Assembly: GCA_965263305.1 (NCBI GenBank)
Contig: OZ253666.1
Span: forward strand, 2,108,001-2,172,000
Origin: MED-G105 sp965263305
Lineage (GTDB): Bacteria > Pseudomonadota > Alphaproteobacteria > Caulobacterales > Parvularculaceae
Length of the DNA stretch: 64,000 nt
Direction: 5' to 3'
The translations under genes were made by a program, and so were the position numbers. Below the pieces are notes generated by a model, which saw nothing but the letters and a program-made list of their open reading frames with translations, did no database searches and had not been told where the DNA came from. Of the stretch, positions 26,289-36,401 are shown piece by piece (positions within the stretch are counted from its first letter, which is position 1; every line of letters begins with the position of its first letter).

Positions 26289-27745
26289 TTGAAACGCGTT
26301 CCGATACCCGGTCTGCTTCGGGCGAGACGTCGCTTGACGGTCCTAACGTTGGTTTAACTGAGGGAAACCCGCCTCGCTTGCTGACGACATTAGATGTCGC
26401 CGCGTTAGATGCGCTTCTTACTGATCACTGGCGCAATGTTGGCGCGCCGACCAATGTGCTGTTGGCGGTCTCCGGCGGGGGCGACTCCATGGCGCTTTTG
26501 GCGCGCGCGAGCGTTCTTAAGGACCATGGTGCAAGGGTTTGGGTCGCGACGGTCGACCATGGATTGCGCCCCGATAGCGCGGCCGAAGCAGCGCTTGTTA
26601 AGCGCGCCGCCAGTGCGCAAGGGTTTTCCCATGTGACCTTGCGATGGGAAGGCGACAAACCCACAACAGGTATTCAGCATGCGGCGCGTCGGACGCGCTA
26701 TCGTCTCCTTGCCCGCCACAGCGCCGACATCAATCGGGCGACCGGCGCGAGGGGCGTTATCATGACGGCCCATTCGGCCGATGATCTGGCGGAAACGGTG
26801 ATGATGCGCGACGCCCGCGGCGCCAATGATGACCGCCATCCGGGCGCCATCGCGTCGATGGCGCGCGGCGCGATACGACCCCATGCCATCGCTGCCGGTC
26901 CCGGTGCTGAAACCCTTCTTCTTCGCCCGTTTATCAATGTGCGCCGTCCAGTTTTGCGCGCCGCTGCGACATTGGCGGGCTATGGCTTTATCGATGAGCC
27001 CAGTAATGATGATCCGCGGTTCGAACGGGTGCGCATTCGCCGTCAATTGGCCGGCGACGACCACCTCATCGAAAACGCCTGGCGTCGCGCCTGGCGAAGC
27101 GCGGCGTCGGCCGAACGGGAGCGGCGGGCCATCGCCGACGATAGCGCGGCCTGGTGTCTCACTTTTTTCGACTGGGGCGGGGCGCGCTTTCAATGTCCTC
27201 CGGAAACCGATCTGGAGGCGGAACCCCATATGGGCGCCCTTTTTCTCGCCCGTCTTGTGTTCGCGATCGGCGCCGGCGCCTATCCGCCAACGATAAGCCA
27301 GGCGACAGAGGCCATGACCGCCCTTCAACGGGGAAAGAAAACCAGTCTCGGCGGGGTCCTTATGGCGCCCGGCCGCGAGGGGGTCTTTTGCTATCGCGAA
27401 CCGGCGGCGCTTCTGGGCCGGGCAGGGGTCCCGCCGATGGTCCCCGTACTCGCCAAGCCGCATACTGTTACGCTTTGGGACAATCGGTTTACCATTACCA
27501 ACACCGAAGAAACCCCATTTTGCATCGCGCCTCTTGGCGCTGCAATTGATCTCGCCGCCCACGATTTCGGCGATAGCGCGCCTTCCGTCGGTGCGCCAAA
27601 GGACGTTTTGTCGACTGTTCCCGGCGCTTTCGCGATCCCTGAGAATGGGGGGCTTGGCCGTCTTATCGCCACGCCGTTGTCCCAATGCGAGGACTTTAGG
27701 TGCCTGTCGGCGGAACGTTTCGACGGCGCCGTGATCAGGTTTTGA
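26279..27745 (+). CDS. tilS: tRNA(Ile)-lysidine synthase
   Basis: Modifies C34 of tRNA-Ile(CAU) to lysidine using ATP, which changes its charging and decoding. The PP-loop SGGGDS at residues 65-70 and the following TVDHGLRPDSAAEAALVKRAA identify TilS. Later parts include the HSADDLAETVMMR motif and FIDEPSNDDPRFERVRIRR, typical of the family. The listed TTG start at 26279 overlaps cpoB; a later start is possible, because the first 40 residues look weakly conserved. At 488 residues it has the usual C-terminal domains. Confidence 0.88.
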   Translation: MPLIETRSDTRSASGETSLDGPNVGLTEGNPPRLLTTLDVAALDALLTDHWRNVGAPTNVLLAVSGGGDSMALLARASVLKDHGARVWVATVDHGLRPDSAAEAALVKRAASAQGFSHVTLRWEGDKPTTGIQHAARRTRYRLLARHSADINRATGARGVIMTAHSADDLAETVMMRDARGANDDRHPGAIASMARGAIRPHAIAAGPGAETLLLRPFINVRRPVLRAAATLAGYGFIDEPSNDDPRFERVRIRRQLAGDDHLIENAWRRAWRSAASAERERRAIADDSAAWCLTFFDWGGARFQCPPETDLEAEPHMGALFLARLVFAIGAGAYPPTISQATEAMTALQRGKKTSLGGVLMAPGREGVFCYREPAALLGRAGVPPMVPVLAKPHTVTLWDNRFTITNTEETPFCIAPLGAAIDLAAHDFGDSAPSVGAPKDVLSTVPGAFAIPENGGLGRLIATPLSQCEDFRCLSAERFDGAVIRF

Positions 27746-27966
27746 CCACTGGGCGTAAAAACTTAAGGGAGGATTTGACTAATTTGTGAACGTCCGCCAT
27801 GGCGAGACGCTATTTTAACGCCTATCTTAACAATCAACGTCTATAGTCCGCGTCTCAGGCATTATCTGAAAGCGGCCTCTATCAATCGGGTTTTGGCGCC
27901 CCATATCTTGAAAACGCTTTTTAACGGCGTTGCCAACGGTTTGCCCAAGAAGGAACGAATATCCGC

Positions 27967-29877
27967 ATGAACACTCGTAATCTGGTTATCTGGGGTCTCG
28001 TTTTTCTATTCTTCCTGATCATGCTCAATATGTTTGAGTTCAGCCCGAACGCCCGGGAAGTGGAAACCCTCGACTACTCACAATTCATTGCGAAGGTCGA
28101 AGCTGGCGAAGTGCAATCGGCGGAAATCGATCGCAACATCATTAAGGGTGAATTATCCGGCGGCAATGAGTACGAAACCGCAATCCATTTCATGCTCATC
28201 GAGAATGTGTCGAGTGCGTTAATCGAGGCTGGGGTCGACACCAAAGTCGCCCCCGAGGAAGAGCTGCCTCTCGCGCTGACCTTGCTGTTCAACATTTTGC
28301 CATTCCTGATTTTTCTTGCCTTTATTTTCTTCATCATGCGCCAGATGCAGGGCGCCGGCGGCAAGGCCATGGGCTTTGGTAAGTCACGCGCGAAACTGCT
28401 GACGGAACGCCAGGGGCGGGTCACCTTTGAAGATGTCGCCGGCATCGATGAAGCCAAGGAAGAGCTGGAAGAAATCGTCGAGTATCTGAAAGATCCGATG
28501 AAGTTCCAACGCCTCGGCGGTAAGATCCCCAAAGGCGCCCTTCTTGTTGGCCCTCCAGGCACGGGTAAAACCCTCCTGGCCCGCGCAATCGCCGGTGAAG
28601 CCAATGTGCCGTTCTTCACGATATCGGGTTCTGATTTTGTTGAGATGTTCGTTGGCGTCGGCGCTAGCCGCGTGCGGGACATGTTTGAGCAAGCGAAAAA
28701 GAATGCGCCGTGCATTATCTTCATTGATGAGATCGACGCTGTTGGTCGCCATCGCGGCGCCGGTCTTGGCGGCGGTAATGACGAGCGCGAGCAAACGCTG
28801 AACCAACTCCTGGTGGAGATGGACGGTTTTGAGGCCAATGAAGGCATTATCCTGGTCGCCGCTACGAACAGACCGGACGTTCTGGACCCGGCGCTTCTGC
28901 GCCCCGGCCGGTTTGACCGCCAGGTCGTTGTGCCTAATCCGGATGTCGCAGGGCGGGAGAAAATCCTCCAGGTACACGCGAAGAAAGTGCCGTTGGCCCC
29001 GGATGTAAACTTGCGGACGTTTGCGCGCGGAACGCCCGGCTTTTCCGGCGCTGACCTTGCGAACCTCGTCAATGAGGCCGCGCTTCTGGCGGCGCGTCGC
29101 GGCAAGCGGTTAGTGACCGCGAAGGAATTCGACGACGCCAAAGACAAGGTTCTGATGGGCGCTGAGCGTCGGTCCATGGTCATGACCGATGAAGAAAAAG
29201 CCCTGACCGCCTATCACGAGGCGGGCCATGCCCTTGTCGGCATCGCGGTTGAAGGCAATGACCCTGTCCATAAAGCGACCATCATTCCGCGCGGCCGCGC
29301 CCTTGGCATGGTGCAGTATTTGCCAGAACGCGATCGCTATTCCATGACGTTGCAGCAGATGAAAGCACGGATCGCCATGGCGATGGGGGGGCGTGTCGCG
29401 GAAGAATTGAAATTTGGCAAGGAGAAAGTCACGTCCGGCGCTTCCTCCGATATTGAGCACGCCACCAAAATCGCGCGCGCGATGGTGACGCAATATGGCC
29501 TTTCTGAAAAACTCGGACCCATCGCCTATGCTGAAGAACAAGGTGAGGTGTTCCTTGGGCAATCCATCGCGCGAAACCAATCGATTTCCGGCGATACCTC
29601 AAAACTCATCGAAGATGAGATTAAACGGATCGTAACGGAAGGCTTTGACGCCGCGAAGCGCGTGTTGTCAGAGCGGGGCGATGACTGGGAACGCCTCGCC
29701 CAAGCGCTGCTGGAATATGAAACGCTGACCGGTGAGGAGATCAACAAATTATTGCGCGGTGAACAGATCACCCGTGAAGACCCCTCAGACTGGACAGCGC
29801 CGCCGCCGGCTTCCGTGCCGTCTACGGATGATGGGGGCATGGGCCCTGGGCCGGATATGGCGCCGAAACCTGCGTAA
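27967..29877 (+). CDS. ftsH: ATP-dependent zinc metalloprotease FtsH
   Basis: A membrane AAA+ protease of 636 residues that degrades misassembled membrane proteins and regulators. Two membrane helices (7-23, and about 104-124) flank a periplasmic domain. Walker A is GPPGTGKT (195-202); Walker B is IIFIDEIDAVG; the second region of homology is RPDVLDPALLRPGRFDR. The zinc site is HEAGH (417-421), with a distal Asp in the C-terminal helix. It lies downstream of tilS, the usual alphaproteobacterial order, and is followed by a strong terminator. Confidence 0.96.
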   Translation: MNTRNLVIWGLVFLFFLIMLNMFEFSPNAREVETLDYSQFIAKVEAGEVQSAEIDRNIIKGELSGGNEYETAIHFMLIENVSSALIEAGVDTKVAPEEELPLALTLLFNILPFLIFLAFIFFIMRQMQGAGGKAMGFGKSRAKLLTERQGRVTFEDVAGIDEAKEELEEIVEYLKDPMKFQRLGGKIPKGALLVGPPGTGKTLLARAIAGEANVPFFTISGSDFVEMFVGVGASRVRDMFEQAKKNAPCIIFIDEIDAVGRHRGAGLGGGNDEREQTLNQLLVEMDGFEANEGIILVAATNRPDVLDPALLRPGRFDRQVVVPNPDVAGREKILQVHAKKVPLAPDVNLRTFARGTPGFSGADLANLVNEAALLAARRGKRLVTAKEFDDAKDKVLMGAERRSMVMTDEEKALTAYHEAGHALVGIAVEGNDPVHKATIIPRGRALGMVQYLPERDRYSMTLQQMKARIAMAMGGRVAEELKFGKEKVTSGASSDIEHATKIARAMVTQYGLSEKLGPIAYAEEQGEVFLGQSIARNQSISGDTSKLIEDEIKRIVTEGFDAAKRVLSERGDDWERLAQALLEYETLTGEEINKLLRGEQITREDPSDWTAPPPASVPSTDDGGMGPGPDMAPKPA

Positions 29878-29902
29878 ACGTCTTATTCAGCGAGAACGCT
29901 AA

Positions 29903-29939
29903 AAAGCGCCGCCCCGGAATGGAGGCGGTGCTTTTTTTT
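29903..29939 (+). terminator. Rho-independent terminator after ftsH
   Basis: AAGCGCCGCC pairs with GGCGGTGCTT (one G-U pair) around a short loop, then a run of eight T. It starts 26 bases after the ftsH stop. Confidence 0.85.
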
Positions 29940-30027
29940 GTGCTAGGAAAGGGCGCCCGAGGGGCCGCATGGGGGGGGCGCTCGACGCCCCCTCAGCCTT
30001 TAGACCCGATGTAACGAAAGGACGCCC

Positions 30028-30885
30028 ATGTCTTCTAAACCGCCTTTGATCATGGGGATCGTGAATGTCACGCCGGATTCGTTTTCCGATGGCGGTCAGT
30101 TTCTCGCGACGGATCAGGCCCTCGCCCATGGTTTGCAATTGGCGGCGGAAGGCGCGGGGGTTTTAGATGTGGGCGGTGAATCGACGAGGCCGGGCGCACA
30201 GCCCGTTCCCGTTGACGAGGAATTGCGGCGGGTCATTCCGGTGATCAAAGCCTTTGCGTCGTCAACCGCGACGCCCATCTCGATCGACACCCGTAAACCG
30301 GCCGTTGCCCGCGCCGCTTTCGAGGCCGGGGCCACCATCTGGAATGATGTCTCAGCGCTATCGTTTGGGGCTGAGAGCATGGGCATGGCATCGTCCTTAG
30401 GCGGGAAAATCATCCTCATGCATGCCCAGGGCGATCCGCGCACCATGCAAGATGCGCCGTATTATGACGATGTCGTAGAAGACGTTATCGCCTACCTGAA
30501 GGGCCGCGTTGAGGCCTGTATCACTGCTGGGATCGCGAAAGACCGTCTGATCGTTGACCCAGGCATCGGCTTTGGAAAAACACTTGCCCATAATCAGGCA
30601 TTGTTCGCCGGCCTTGCCCGGTTTCATGAAATCGGTGTTCCGATCCTCGTTGGGGCGTCGCGCAAGCGGTTCATTTCAGGGTTGGATGAAGGGGCGCAAG
30701 CGACATCGCTTCCGAATGCAAACGGTTCCGGAATGGCCGCTCCCTTAGTGCAAGATAGACTAGGCGGTTCAATCGCGGCGGCCCTGGCGGCGGTCGATGC
30801 GGGCGCCGATATCATCCGCGTCCATGACGTCGCGGCGACCCGCCAAGCGATCGCGGTTTGGCGGGGCATCCGGCCCTCGTTGTAG
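30028..30885 (+). CDS. folP: Dihydropteroate synthase
   Basis: Condenses p-aminobenzoate with the pterin pyrophosphate in folate synthesis; the target of sulfonamides. The 285-residue TIM-barrel protein has the signature MGIVNVTPDSFSDGG, the pterin site DVGGESTRPGA, SIDTRKP and a C-terminal RVHDV. A Shine-Dalgarno GAAAGGA lies upstream of ATG 30028. It follows ftsH in the conserved ftsH-folP-glmM order, here interrupted by a minus-strand membrane gene. Confidence 0.94.
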   Translation: MSSKPPLIMGIVNVTPDSFSDGGQFLATDQALAHGLQLAAEGAGVLDVGGESTRPGAQPVPVDEELRRVIPVIKAFASSTATPISIDTRKPAVARAAFEAGATIWNDVSALSFGAESMGMASSLGGKIILMHAQGDPRTMQDAPYYDDVVEDVIAYLKGRVEACITAGIAKDRLIVDPGIGFGKTLAHNQALFAGLARFHEIGVPILVGASRKRFISGLDEGAQATSLPNANGSGMAAPLVQDRLGGSIAAALAAVDAGADIIRVHDVAATRQAIAVWRGIRPSL

Positions 30886-30900
30886 CCAGAAGCGCGGGGC

Positions 30901-32499
30901 TCAATCTGTCCGACGCAACACAACCGTGCCGCCGGTAACGATATAGGGCGCGTAATTATCGAATAGGTCGGGTTGCCCCTCTAGGAGTGCGCCGCGCAAC
31001 CATTCACGGCTTTTGAATTTTGTCTGAAAAATTAAATCAGGTTGTTCTTCCAAAATGAGACGTCGTGTACGATCTATTTCTTCCTGATAGTATTTTTTAA
31101 GCAGGGTCTTTTCTTCATCCGTCGCGCCGCGTTGCAGCGCTGTGAGCGCGTAATACGGAATCCATTGTGCATGGGTGCGGTCAATCCACCGTGCGCCGAC
31201 ACTGACAGCAAGAGGGAAGCTGGTGCCGAGATCTTTCGATATCGCCATGGCGGTTGGGTTGTCTAACCCTGTCGCCCAATCTTGTCCGCGGGTCGGGGCG
31301 CGATTGTCGGCAAAACCAATCAGGGCGACAAAGAATGCCAATAAGCCGAGAGCCGTGGAGATCGCAATGTTTCGGTTCGCTTTATACGGCTTACCAGAAC
31401 CCCGTGCGTGCTTTGCTTTATAGAGAGTGATTAGAATAGTCTTATAGAGAGACAACCACAAAGCAAGAACGAGATAGAACGCCATGGGAAGCGCGTGGTA
31501 GGAAAAGTACTTTCCTTGCGCCAGAAAAATCCCAAAATAGGCGCCGGCGACAACAACGCAAAGCCAACTGGATATGGGTGGTGTTTTTTCCATTCGTATC
31601 AGGACGAAAGCGCAAAGCGAGACAACCGCGCTGCAAAAAACCGTGCTGCCAAAGATTTTTGAATAATCAGCTCTGATCGCGACATAAATATCGCTCATGA
31701 TCGGCGCCATGATATCCATATACCCCGGGAATAATACCAATCCGCCGCCAACAAGAAAAACGCCGATTAATCCAGCGACGGGCAACATACTGGGGAACAG
31801 AAATGCAAGGCTGCGGGTTCTGATCATCTCAAATAGCGCTAGGGCGAGAAATGGCGCCGCGAAAAGCGGAGGTTTCGCCGCGAAGGAGACGCCGGCGAAA
31901 ATCGCCGCAATCAGACGCCAGCGCATCGCGGGCCAATCGCCCGTCTCATGGCGATGCATAAACACCGCGACAAAGGGCAAGGCGAAGGTCATCGCTAACC
32001 ATTCGCGCTGAGCAAATGCATCGCTCGGCATCAGGCAAACACCGATGGCGGCGGGAAACACCAACGCCCAATCTCGCGCGCCCACGCCATGAAGGCGATG
32101 GGGCAAGGTCGCGCGCGTTACAAATAGGGCAAGGAAGACAGCGCCATAAGCGGAGACGAAAACCGCCGCTTCGATCCCGAGGGGCATGATCTTCGACAGG
32201 ATGGCGCCGGGCATGTAAATCAACGCCGAGGAGGGCGGCGCCGTATCAATAACATCGACCCACCCCGTTTTCCCTTCCAGAATTTGCAGGCACATATAGG
32301 ACAGCCAACTGACATCCGGGGTCGCGCCATTCTGGCGCCACAAAAGGGAGGTAACGAAGACCGTGGCCATAGCGGCCCAGAGGATAGTGGTTTGTGAGGA
32401 GGAAACGGGGATGAAGCGCGCCGCTAAAAGCGGGCTGGACCGGCGATGGGACCGGCCCATCTCGCGGCGATCAGCTGCTGTATTTTCAGCGCTTCTCAT
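30901..32499 (-). CDS. Multi-spanning membrane protein, GT-C glycosyltransferase-like
   Basis: A 532-residue protein with about eleven hydrophobic segments, starting near residue 38 (TTILWAAMATVFVTSLLW) and ending near residue 405. The first periplasmic loop has GATPDVSWLSYMCLQILEGKTGWVDVIDTAPP, where the early Asp recalls the catalytic loop of GT-C enzymes. A hydrophilic C-terminal part of about 120 residues ends in the periplasm. It may transfer a sugar from a lipid-linked donor. It inserts between folP and glmM, convergent with folP. The family call rests on topology and the loop, not on a full match. Confidence 0.55.
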   Translation of the reverse strand: MRSAENTAADRREMGRSHRRSSPLLAARFIPVSSSQTTILWAAMATVFVTSLLWRQNGATPDVSWLSYMCLQILEGKTGWVDVIDTAPPSSALIYMPGAILSKIMPLGIEAAVFVSAYGAVFLALFVTRATLPHRLHGVGARDWALVFPAAIGVCLMPSDAFAQREWLAMTFALPFVAVFMHRHETGDWPAMRWRLIAAIFAGVSFAAKPPLFAAPFLALALFEMIRTRSLAFLFPSMLPVAGLIGVFLVGGGLVLFPGYMDIMAPIMSDIYVAIRADYSKIFGSTVFCSAVVSLCAFVLIRMEKTPPISSWLCVVVAGAYFGIFLAQGKYFSYHALPMAFYLVLALWLSLYKTILITLYKAKHARGSGKPYKANRNIAISTALGLLAFFVALIGFADNRAPTRGQDWATGLDNPTAMAISKDLGTSFPLAVSVGARWIDRTHAQWIPYYALTALQRGATDEEKTLLKKYYQEEIDRTRRLILEEQPDLIFQTKFKSREWLRGALLEGQPDLFDNYAPYIVTGGTVVLRRTD

Positions 32500-32725
32500 G
32501 GCTCGTTAACCCCTCTTAACCTTTGCCTATCCCTGGCCTGGAATAGTGGCCTCGTCGGACCGCTGAAGCGGCGTCGTCGTTCTCGTCGCCATTCAGTGGC
32601 GGGCGGACTAAAAAGATAGTAAGCAATGTCGGTTAGGTAATCTTTAACCGCCTTTTCGACGCAGCGGATGACGCGTTGAAGCGGCGCCAGACATGACCAG
32701 ATGTCGGTCGAGAGATGAGGACTTT

Positions 32726-34141
32726 ATGCGCGGCGATGATGACGCTTCGACGGCTCCCCCTTCTTCGGAAGGCAAAGGCAGTGCGCCGGCTACTCGTGAG
32801 CGTCAGATTTTTGGCACCGACGGGGTGCGCGGGCTCGCCAACGCCGGCGCCATGACGCCGGATTCGTTGTTGCGTCTCGGTATGGCGGCTGGTCGCGCAT
32901 TTCGCAGCGGCGCCCATCGCCACCGTGTTGTCATTGGTAAAGACACCCGTTTATCAGGATATATGATTGAACCGGCGTTGACGGCGGGTTTTGCCGCGAC
33001 GGGCATGGATGTCTTTTTGCTGGGGCCGTTACCGACCCCGGCCATGGCGATGCTGACAAGATCCCTGCGCGCTGATCTTGGCGTGATGATTTCAGCCTCC
33101 CATAATCCGTATCATGATAATGGCGTCAAGTTCTTTGGCCCCGACGGGTACAAGCTTTCCGATGATATGGAACTGCACCTGGAAGGCCTAATGGCGGAGG
33201 GCGCCAATCGAGGGCTTGCCGCTCCTGAAAATCTCGGCCGTGTAAAGCGTATTGAAGACGCCGCGGCGCGCTATATCGAGTTTGCAAAAAACGCGTTTCC
33301 CAAAAAGCTGTCCCTTGAAGGCCTCAGGGTCGTAATCGATTGCGCCAATGGCGCGGCATATAAGGTCGCGCCCACCGTTTTGTGGGAGTTGGGCGCCGAA
33401 GTGAAAACCCTCGGCGTGTCGCCCGATGGCTTTAACATCAATCGCGATTGCGGCTCCACCTCGACAAAGAAACTGCAGGATGCGGTGCTTGAATATCGCG
33501 CTGATATCGGCATCGCGCTTGATGGTGACGCAGACCGGGTGCTCATCTGCGATGAAAAAGGCCGCATCGTTGATGGCGACCAGATTATCGCGTTGATTGG
33601 CGCTTTCCTAAAATCGCAAGATCGGTTGCGCGGCGGCGGGGTCGTCTCCACCATCATGTCAAACATGGGATTGGAAAAATATCTCGCCGGGCAGGGGTTA
33701 TCGTTAGAACGCACGAAAGTTGGCGATCGCTATGTGGTTGAGGCGATGCGCGCGAAGGGCATGAATGTCGGCGGTGAACCATCCGGACACGTTATTTTAA
33801 ATGACCATTCTACAACGGGCGATGGTCTTGTGACCGCGTTGCAGGTCATGGCTGTTGTGGCCGGAGAAGGCAAAAAGGTCAGTGATGCGTGCTTTAACTT
33901 CGACCCATTCCCGCAGATCCTGAAGAATGTTCGCCTCTGCGGTGACGCCGATCCATTGATGAATGAGGCGGTGAAAAACGTTATTCGAAAAAGTGAGGCC
34001 GATTTTGGCGCTAAGGGGCGCCTTGTCATCAGAAAATCCGGCACCGAACCTTTGGTCCGCGTGATGGGAGAGGGCGAAAACGAAGAAACGGTCCGCCGGG
34101 TGGTAGATGATATCTGCGCGGCCATCGAAAAGGCGATCTGA
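32726..34141 (+). CDS. glmM: Phosphoglucosamine mutase
   Basis: Interconverts glucosamine 6- and 1-phosphate on the way to UDP-GlcNAc. I start at ATG 32726, preceded by GAGGA; the ATG at 32693 lacks a good site. IFGTDGVRG, the phosphoserine loop ISASHNPYHDNG (Ser125 phosphorylated), the metal loop DGDADR and the C-terminal RKSGTEPLVRVM identify the enzyme. A Ser/Asp-rich extension of about 25 residues before FGTDGVRG is longer than usual. Confidence 0.94.
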   Translation: MRGDDDASTAPPSSEGKGSAPATRERQIFGTDGVRGLANAGAMTPDSLLRLGMAAGRAFRSGAHRHRVVIGKDTRLSGYMIEPALTAGFAATGMDVFLLGPLPTPAMAMLTRSLRADLGVMISASHNPYHDNGVKFFGPDGYKLSDDMELHLEGLMAEGANRGLAAPENLGRVKRIEDAAARYIEFAKNAFPKKLSLEGLRVVIDCANGAAYKVAPTVLWELGAEVKTLGVSPDGFNINRDCGSTSTKKLQDAVLEYRADIGIALDGDADRVLICDEKGRIVDGDQIIALIGAFLKSQDRLRGGGVVSTIMSNMGLEKYLAGQGLSLERTKVGDRYVVEAMRAKGMNVGGEPSGHVILNDHSTTGDGLVTALQVMAVVAGEGKKVSDACFNFDPFPQILKNVRLCGDADPLMNEAVKNVIRKSEADFGAKGRLVIRKSGTEPLVRVMGEGENEETVRRVVDDICAAIEKAI

Positions 34142-34173
34142 TCGACGTTCGCTCTCTTTCAATCGAAACATAC

Positions 34174-34566
34174 ATGAAACGACATCTCGCCGCTGTGACC
34201 CTGGTCGTGCCTGACTATGATGAGGCCATTGATTACTATGTTGGGCGGCTAGGGTTCCATCTCGTTGAGGATACGCCGCTGGAGGCTGATAAGCGGTGGG
34301 TGATTGTCGCGCCGAGCGTTGGCGCGTCATCAGGGTTTCTTCTCGCGAAGGCCGCGACCCAAGAGCAAACTGCCGCCATCGGCGCTCAAACCGGCGGGCG
34401 CGTATTTTTATTTCTCCATACAGATAATTTTTATCGCGACTATAATGCTTGGAAAGAAAAGGGCGTTGAGTTCACAGAGACGCCGCGTGAAGAGAGTTAC
34501 GGAACCGTTGTCGTGTTTCGTGACCTCTTCGGTAACAAATGGGATTTGATCCAGCCGAAACATTAG
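34174..34566 (+). CDS. VOC (glyoxalase/dioxygenase) family protein
   Basis: A 130-residue protein of two beta-alpha-beta-beta-beta modules: LAAVTLVVPDYDEAIDYYVGRLGFHLVED and FREDLFGNKWDLIQ-like VVFRDLFGNKWDLIQ. It probably binds a metal through His and Glu, but only one candidate His (H4 in MKRHLA) is clear. Close relatives are annotated as VOC proteins of unknown substrate. It follows glmM by 32 bases and may be co-transcribed. Confidence 0.7.
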   Translation: MKRHLAAVTLVVPDYDEAIDYYVGRLGFHLVEDTPLEADKRWVIVAPSVGASSGFLLAKAATQEQTAAIGAQTGGRVFLFLHTDNFYRDYNAWKEKGVEFTETPREESYGTVVVFRDLFGNKWDLIQPKH

Positions 34567-34592
34567 TGGGCGGTCTTCTATTCCGCTAGCGA

Positions 34593-35672
34593 TTATTCCT
34601 CGGTAACCGTCACTGATGCCGCGCCATCTTCAACCGAGCCGATGACAGCGGCGTGGTCATGGCCATGGTGATAAAAAGCAGCCAATACAGCCGACGCAGC
34701 CGTTGGCGCGCAGGCGACCATGAGGCCGCCCGATGTTTGCGGGTCTGTCAGAAGTGTGCGGATTGGATCATCAATTGGCGAGGCGAAATCCATCGCATTG
34801 TGAATAGCCGCCCAGTTTCGGGCGGATGCGCCCGTTTTAACACCATCAAAGGCCAGTCGTTTCGCGCCTTCAAAAATGGGCGTGTTTTTCAAATTGATCA
34901 TCATCCGCGCGTTCGCCCCTCGGGCCATTTCCGCAGCATGGCCAAGCAGGCCGAACCCCGTCACGTCTGTCACGGCATGGACCCCGTCGATATCAGCAAG
35001 ATCAGCTCCCGGTCGATTGAGAAGTGTGGTTGAGCCGATCATTTCATCATAGTCGGTTGTCGGGAGTTGCCCCTTTTTCAAGGCCGCGCTGTAGACGCCA
35101 ATGCCAAGAGGTTTGCCAAGGATCAATACATCGCCAATTTGCGCCGTATTGTTCCGCAATATTTTGTCGGGATGCACCCTGCCTGTGACGGCAAGGCCGT
35201 AGATCGGTTCCACTGAATCGATCGAATGGCCCCCCGCCACAGGCGCGCCTGCGGATTCCGCCACTGATTTTCCGCCCGCTAAGATTTGTCCAATTGTCTC
35301 GTCGCTTAACTGACTGATGGGCATGCCAACTAAAGCGAGGCAAAAAATTGGGAGACCACCCATGGCATAAACATCAGAAAGGGCGTTGGTGGCCGCGATC
35401 CGTCCGAAATCAAAGGGGTCATCGACGATCGGCATGAAAAAATCGGTTGTCGCGATGACGGCATCCGTCGGCGAGAGTTGATACACTGCCGCATCGTCAC
35501 TGCCAGCCGCGTCAACGAGCAATGACGGGGATGGAAATGAGGGAGAAACGTCTCCAAGGATTTGTTGCAACCGGTCAGGCGCAATTTTGCAGCCGCACCC
35601 CCCGCCATGGGCGAGCGATGTGAGACGAGGTTCGTTTTGGTTATCCAAAGAACCTTGTATTGCGCTGCCCAT
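34593..35672 (-). CDS. selD: Selenide, water dikinase
   Basis: Makes selenophosphate from selenide and ATP. Starting at ATG 35672, with AGGAG upstream, gives 359 residues, a typical length; the frame upstream is spurious. GGGCGCKIAP carries the catalytic Cys26 and Lys29, with Cys rather than selenocysteine. Further AIR-synthase-like motifs include DAVIATTDFFMPIVDDP and VTDVTGFGLLGH. No selA, selB or selC is in the window; the nearby selU suggests the selenophosphate serves tRNA modification. Confidence 0.93.
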   Translation of the reverse strand: MGSAIQGSLDNQNEPRLTSLAHGGGCGCKIAPDRLQQILGDVSPSFPSPSLLVDAAGSDDAAVYQLSPTDAVIATTDFFMPIVDDPFDFGRIAATNALSDVYAMGGLPIFCLALVGMPISQLSDETIGQILAGGKSVAESAGAPVAGGHSIDSVEPIYGLAVTGRVHPDKILRNNTAQIGDVLILGKPLGIGVYSAALKKGQLPTTDYDEMIGSTTLLNRPGADLADIDGVHAVTDVTGFGLLGHAAEMARGANARMMINLKNTPIFEGAKRLAFDGVKTGASARNWAAIHNAMDFASPIDDPIRTLLTDPQTSGGLMVACAPTAASAVLAAFYHHGHDHAAVIGSVEDGAASVTVTEE

Positions 35673-35773
35673 TCTTTCGGTGCTCCTACTGTCTTTCCAA
35701 AAAGGATAGTCAGTAGAAATCGCCGACGGGTAGGGCGCCGTCAAGAACTATTACATTCGGGGTCGCGACAAGG

Positions 35774-36241
35774 CTAACCCTTTCGGTTCACTCGCCTGTC
35801 GCATTTTGCTTTGGTGACGCGGAGCTGGGTAAGCGGCGCCCCGCCTTTGTCGTTGTTAAACGTGCTCACGAGGGTAATGTCGTTTTTGTACAGCCCGGTT
35901 TTAACAAACTTTTTGCACAACTTATCGGTAACGCCACTACTGTCTGCAAGATAGGGCGACGACCCATAAGGGAATTTCACTCGAATGATCATTTCGATTT
36001 CGCGGCTGCGCGGTTTCTTTTTGATTTCGTCCAAGTAAAAATTTACGTTGCTCGGCCCGCGGCCATTCGGCAAAAAGAAACGCGCGCCGGTCTTTAGCGC
36101 GTTCGCTTGTTTCTCCATCCATTCTAGGCGTTCTTCTTCTGTCGCCGCCTTAAAGTCAAAGTTGCTGCCGCCGGCGCCAACGACGTTTAAAAGGCCAAAA
36201 ACGCCCATTGCGACCATGAACATGCCAACAAGAAATTTCAT
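35774..36241 (-). CDS. Hypothetical exported/anchored protein (155 aa)
   Basis: I start at MKFLVGMFMVAMGVFGLLN (ATG 36241, GGTGG upstream). It has one hydrophobic N-terminal segment, then a helical part (EEERLEWMEKQANALKTG), a beta-rich region (REIEMIIRVKFPYGSSPYL) and two Cys (KLCKKF and KAKCDRR). No family is recognised. It lies between divergent selU and selD, and the Cys pair suggests a folded periplasmic domain. No selenium role should be assumed. Confidence 0.5.
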   Translation of the reverse strand: MKFLVGMFMVAMGVFGLLNVVGAGGSNFDFKAATEEERLEWMEKQANALKTGARFFLPNGRGPSNVNFYLDEIKKKPRSREIEMIIRVKFPYGSSPYLADSSGVTDKLCKKFVKTGLYKNDITLVSTFNNDKGGAPLTQLRVTKAKCDRRVNRKG

Positions 36242-36401
36242 CGATTTCCACCCCAAAACTACCCTGTTAAAAGAGCAGTTTTTTATGAGTATTTTCCGTC
36301 CATTTTCGGGGTGTTTTTCGATAAATTCGACAATGTGTAGCAACCATAGGGCACTGAAAAAGTTGTTTTACTAGCAATATTCCTCTGTTAGGGAGAGGGA
36401 T

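Noticed and set aside
26405..27685. Long minus-strand frame (426 codons) opposite tilS
   Set aside because: Antisense shadow of a clear gene; Arg/Gly-rich, no family features.
27800..27840. TTAA pairs resembling CtrA boxes before ftsH
   Set aside because: Spacing between the TTAA halves is eight, not seven; similar near-misses before glmM and pal also fail.
28074..29183. Long minus-strand frame (369 codons) opposite ftsH
   Set aside because: Antisense shadow in GC-rich DNA; low-complexity Ser/Arg composition and no ribosome site.
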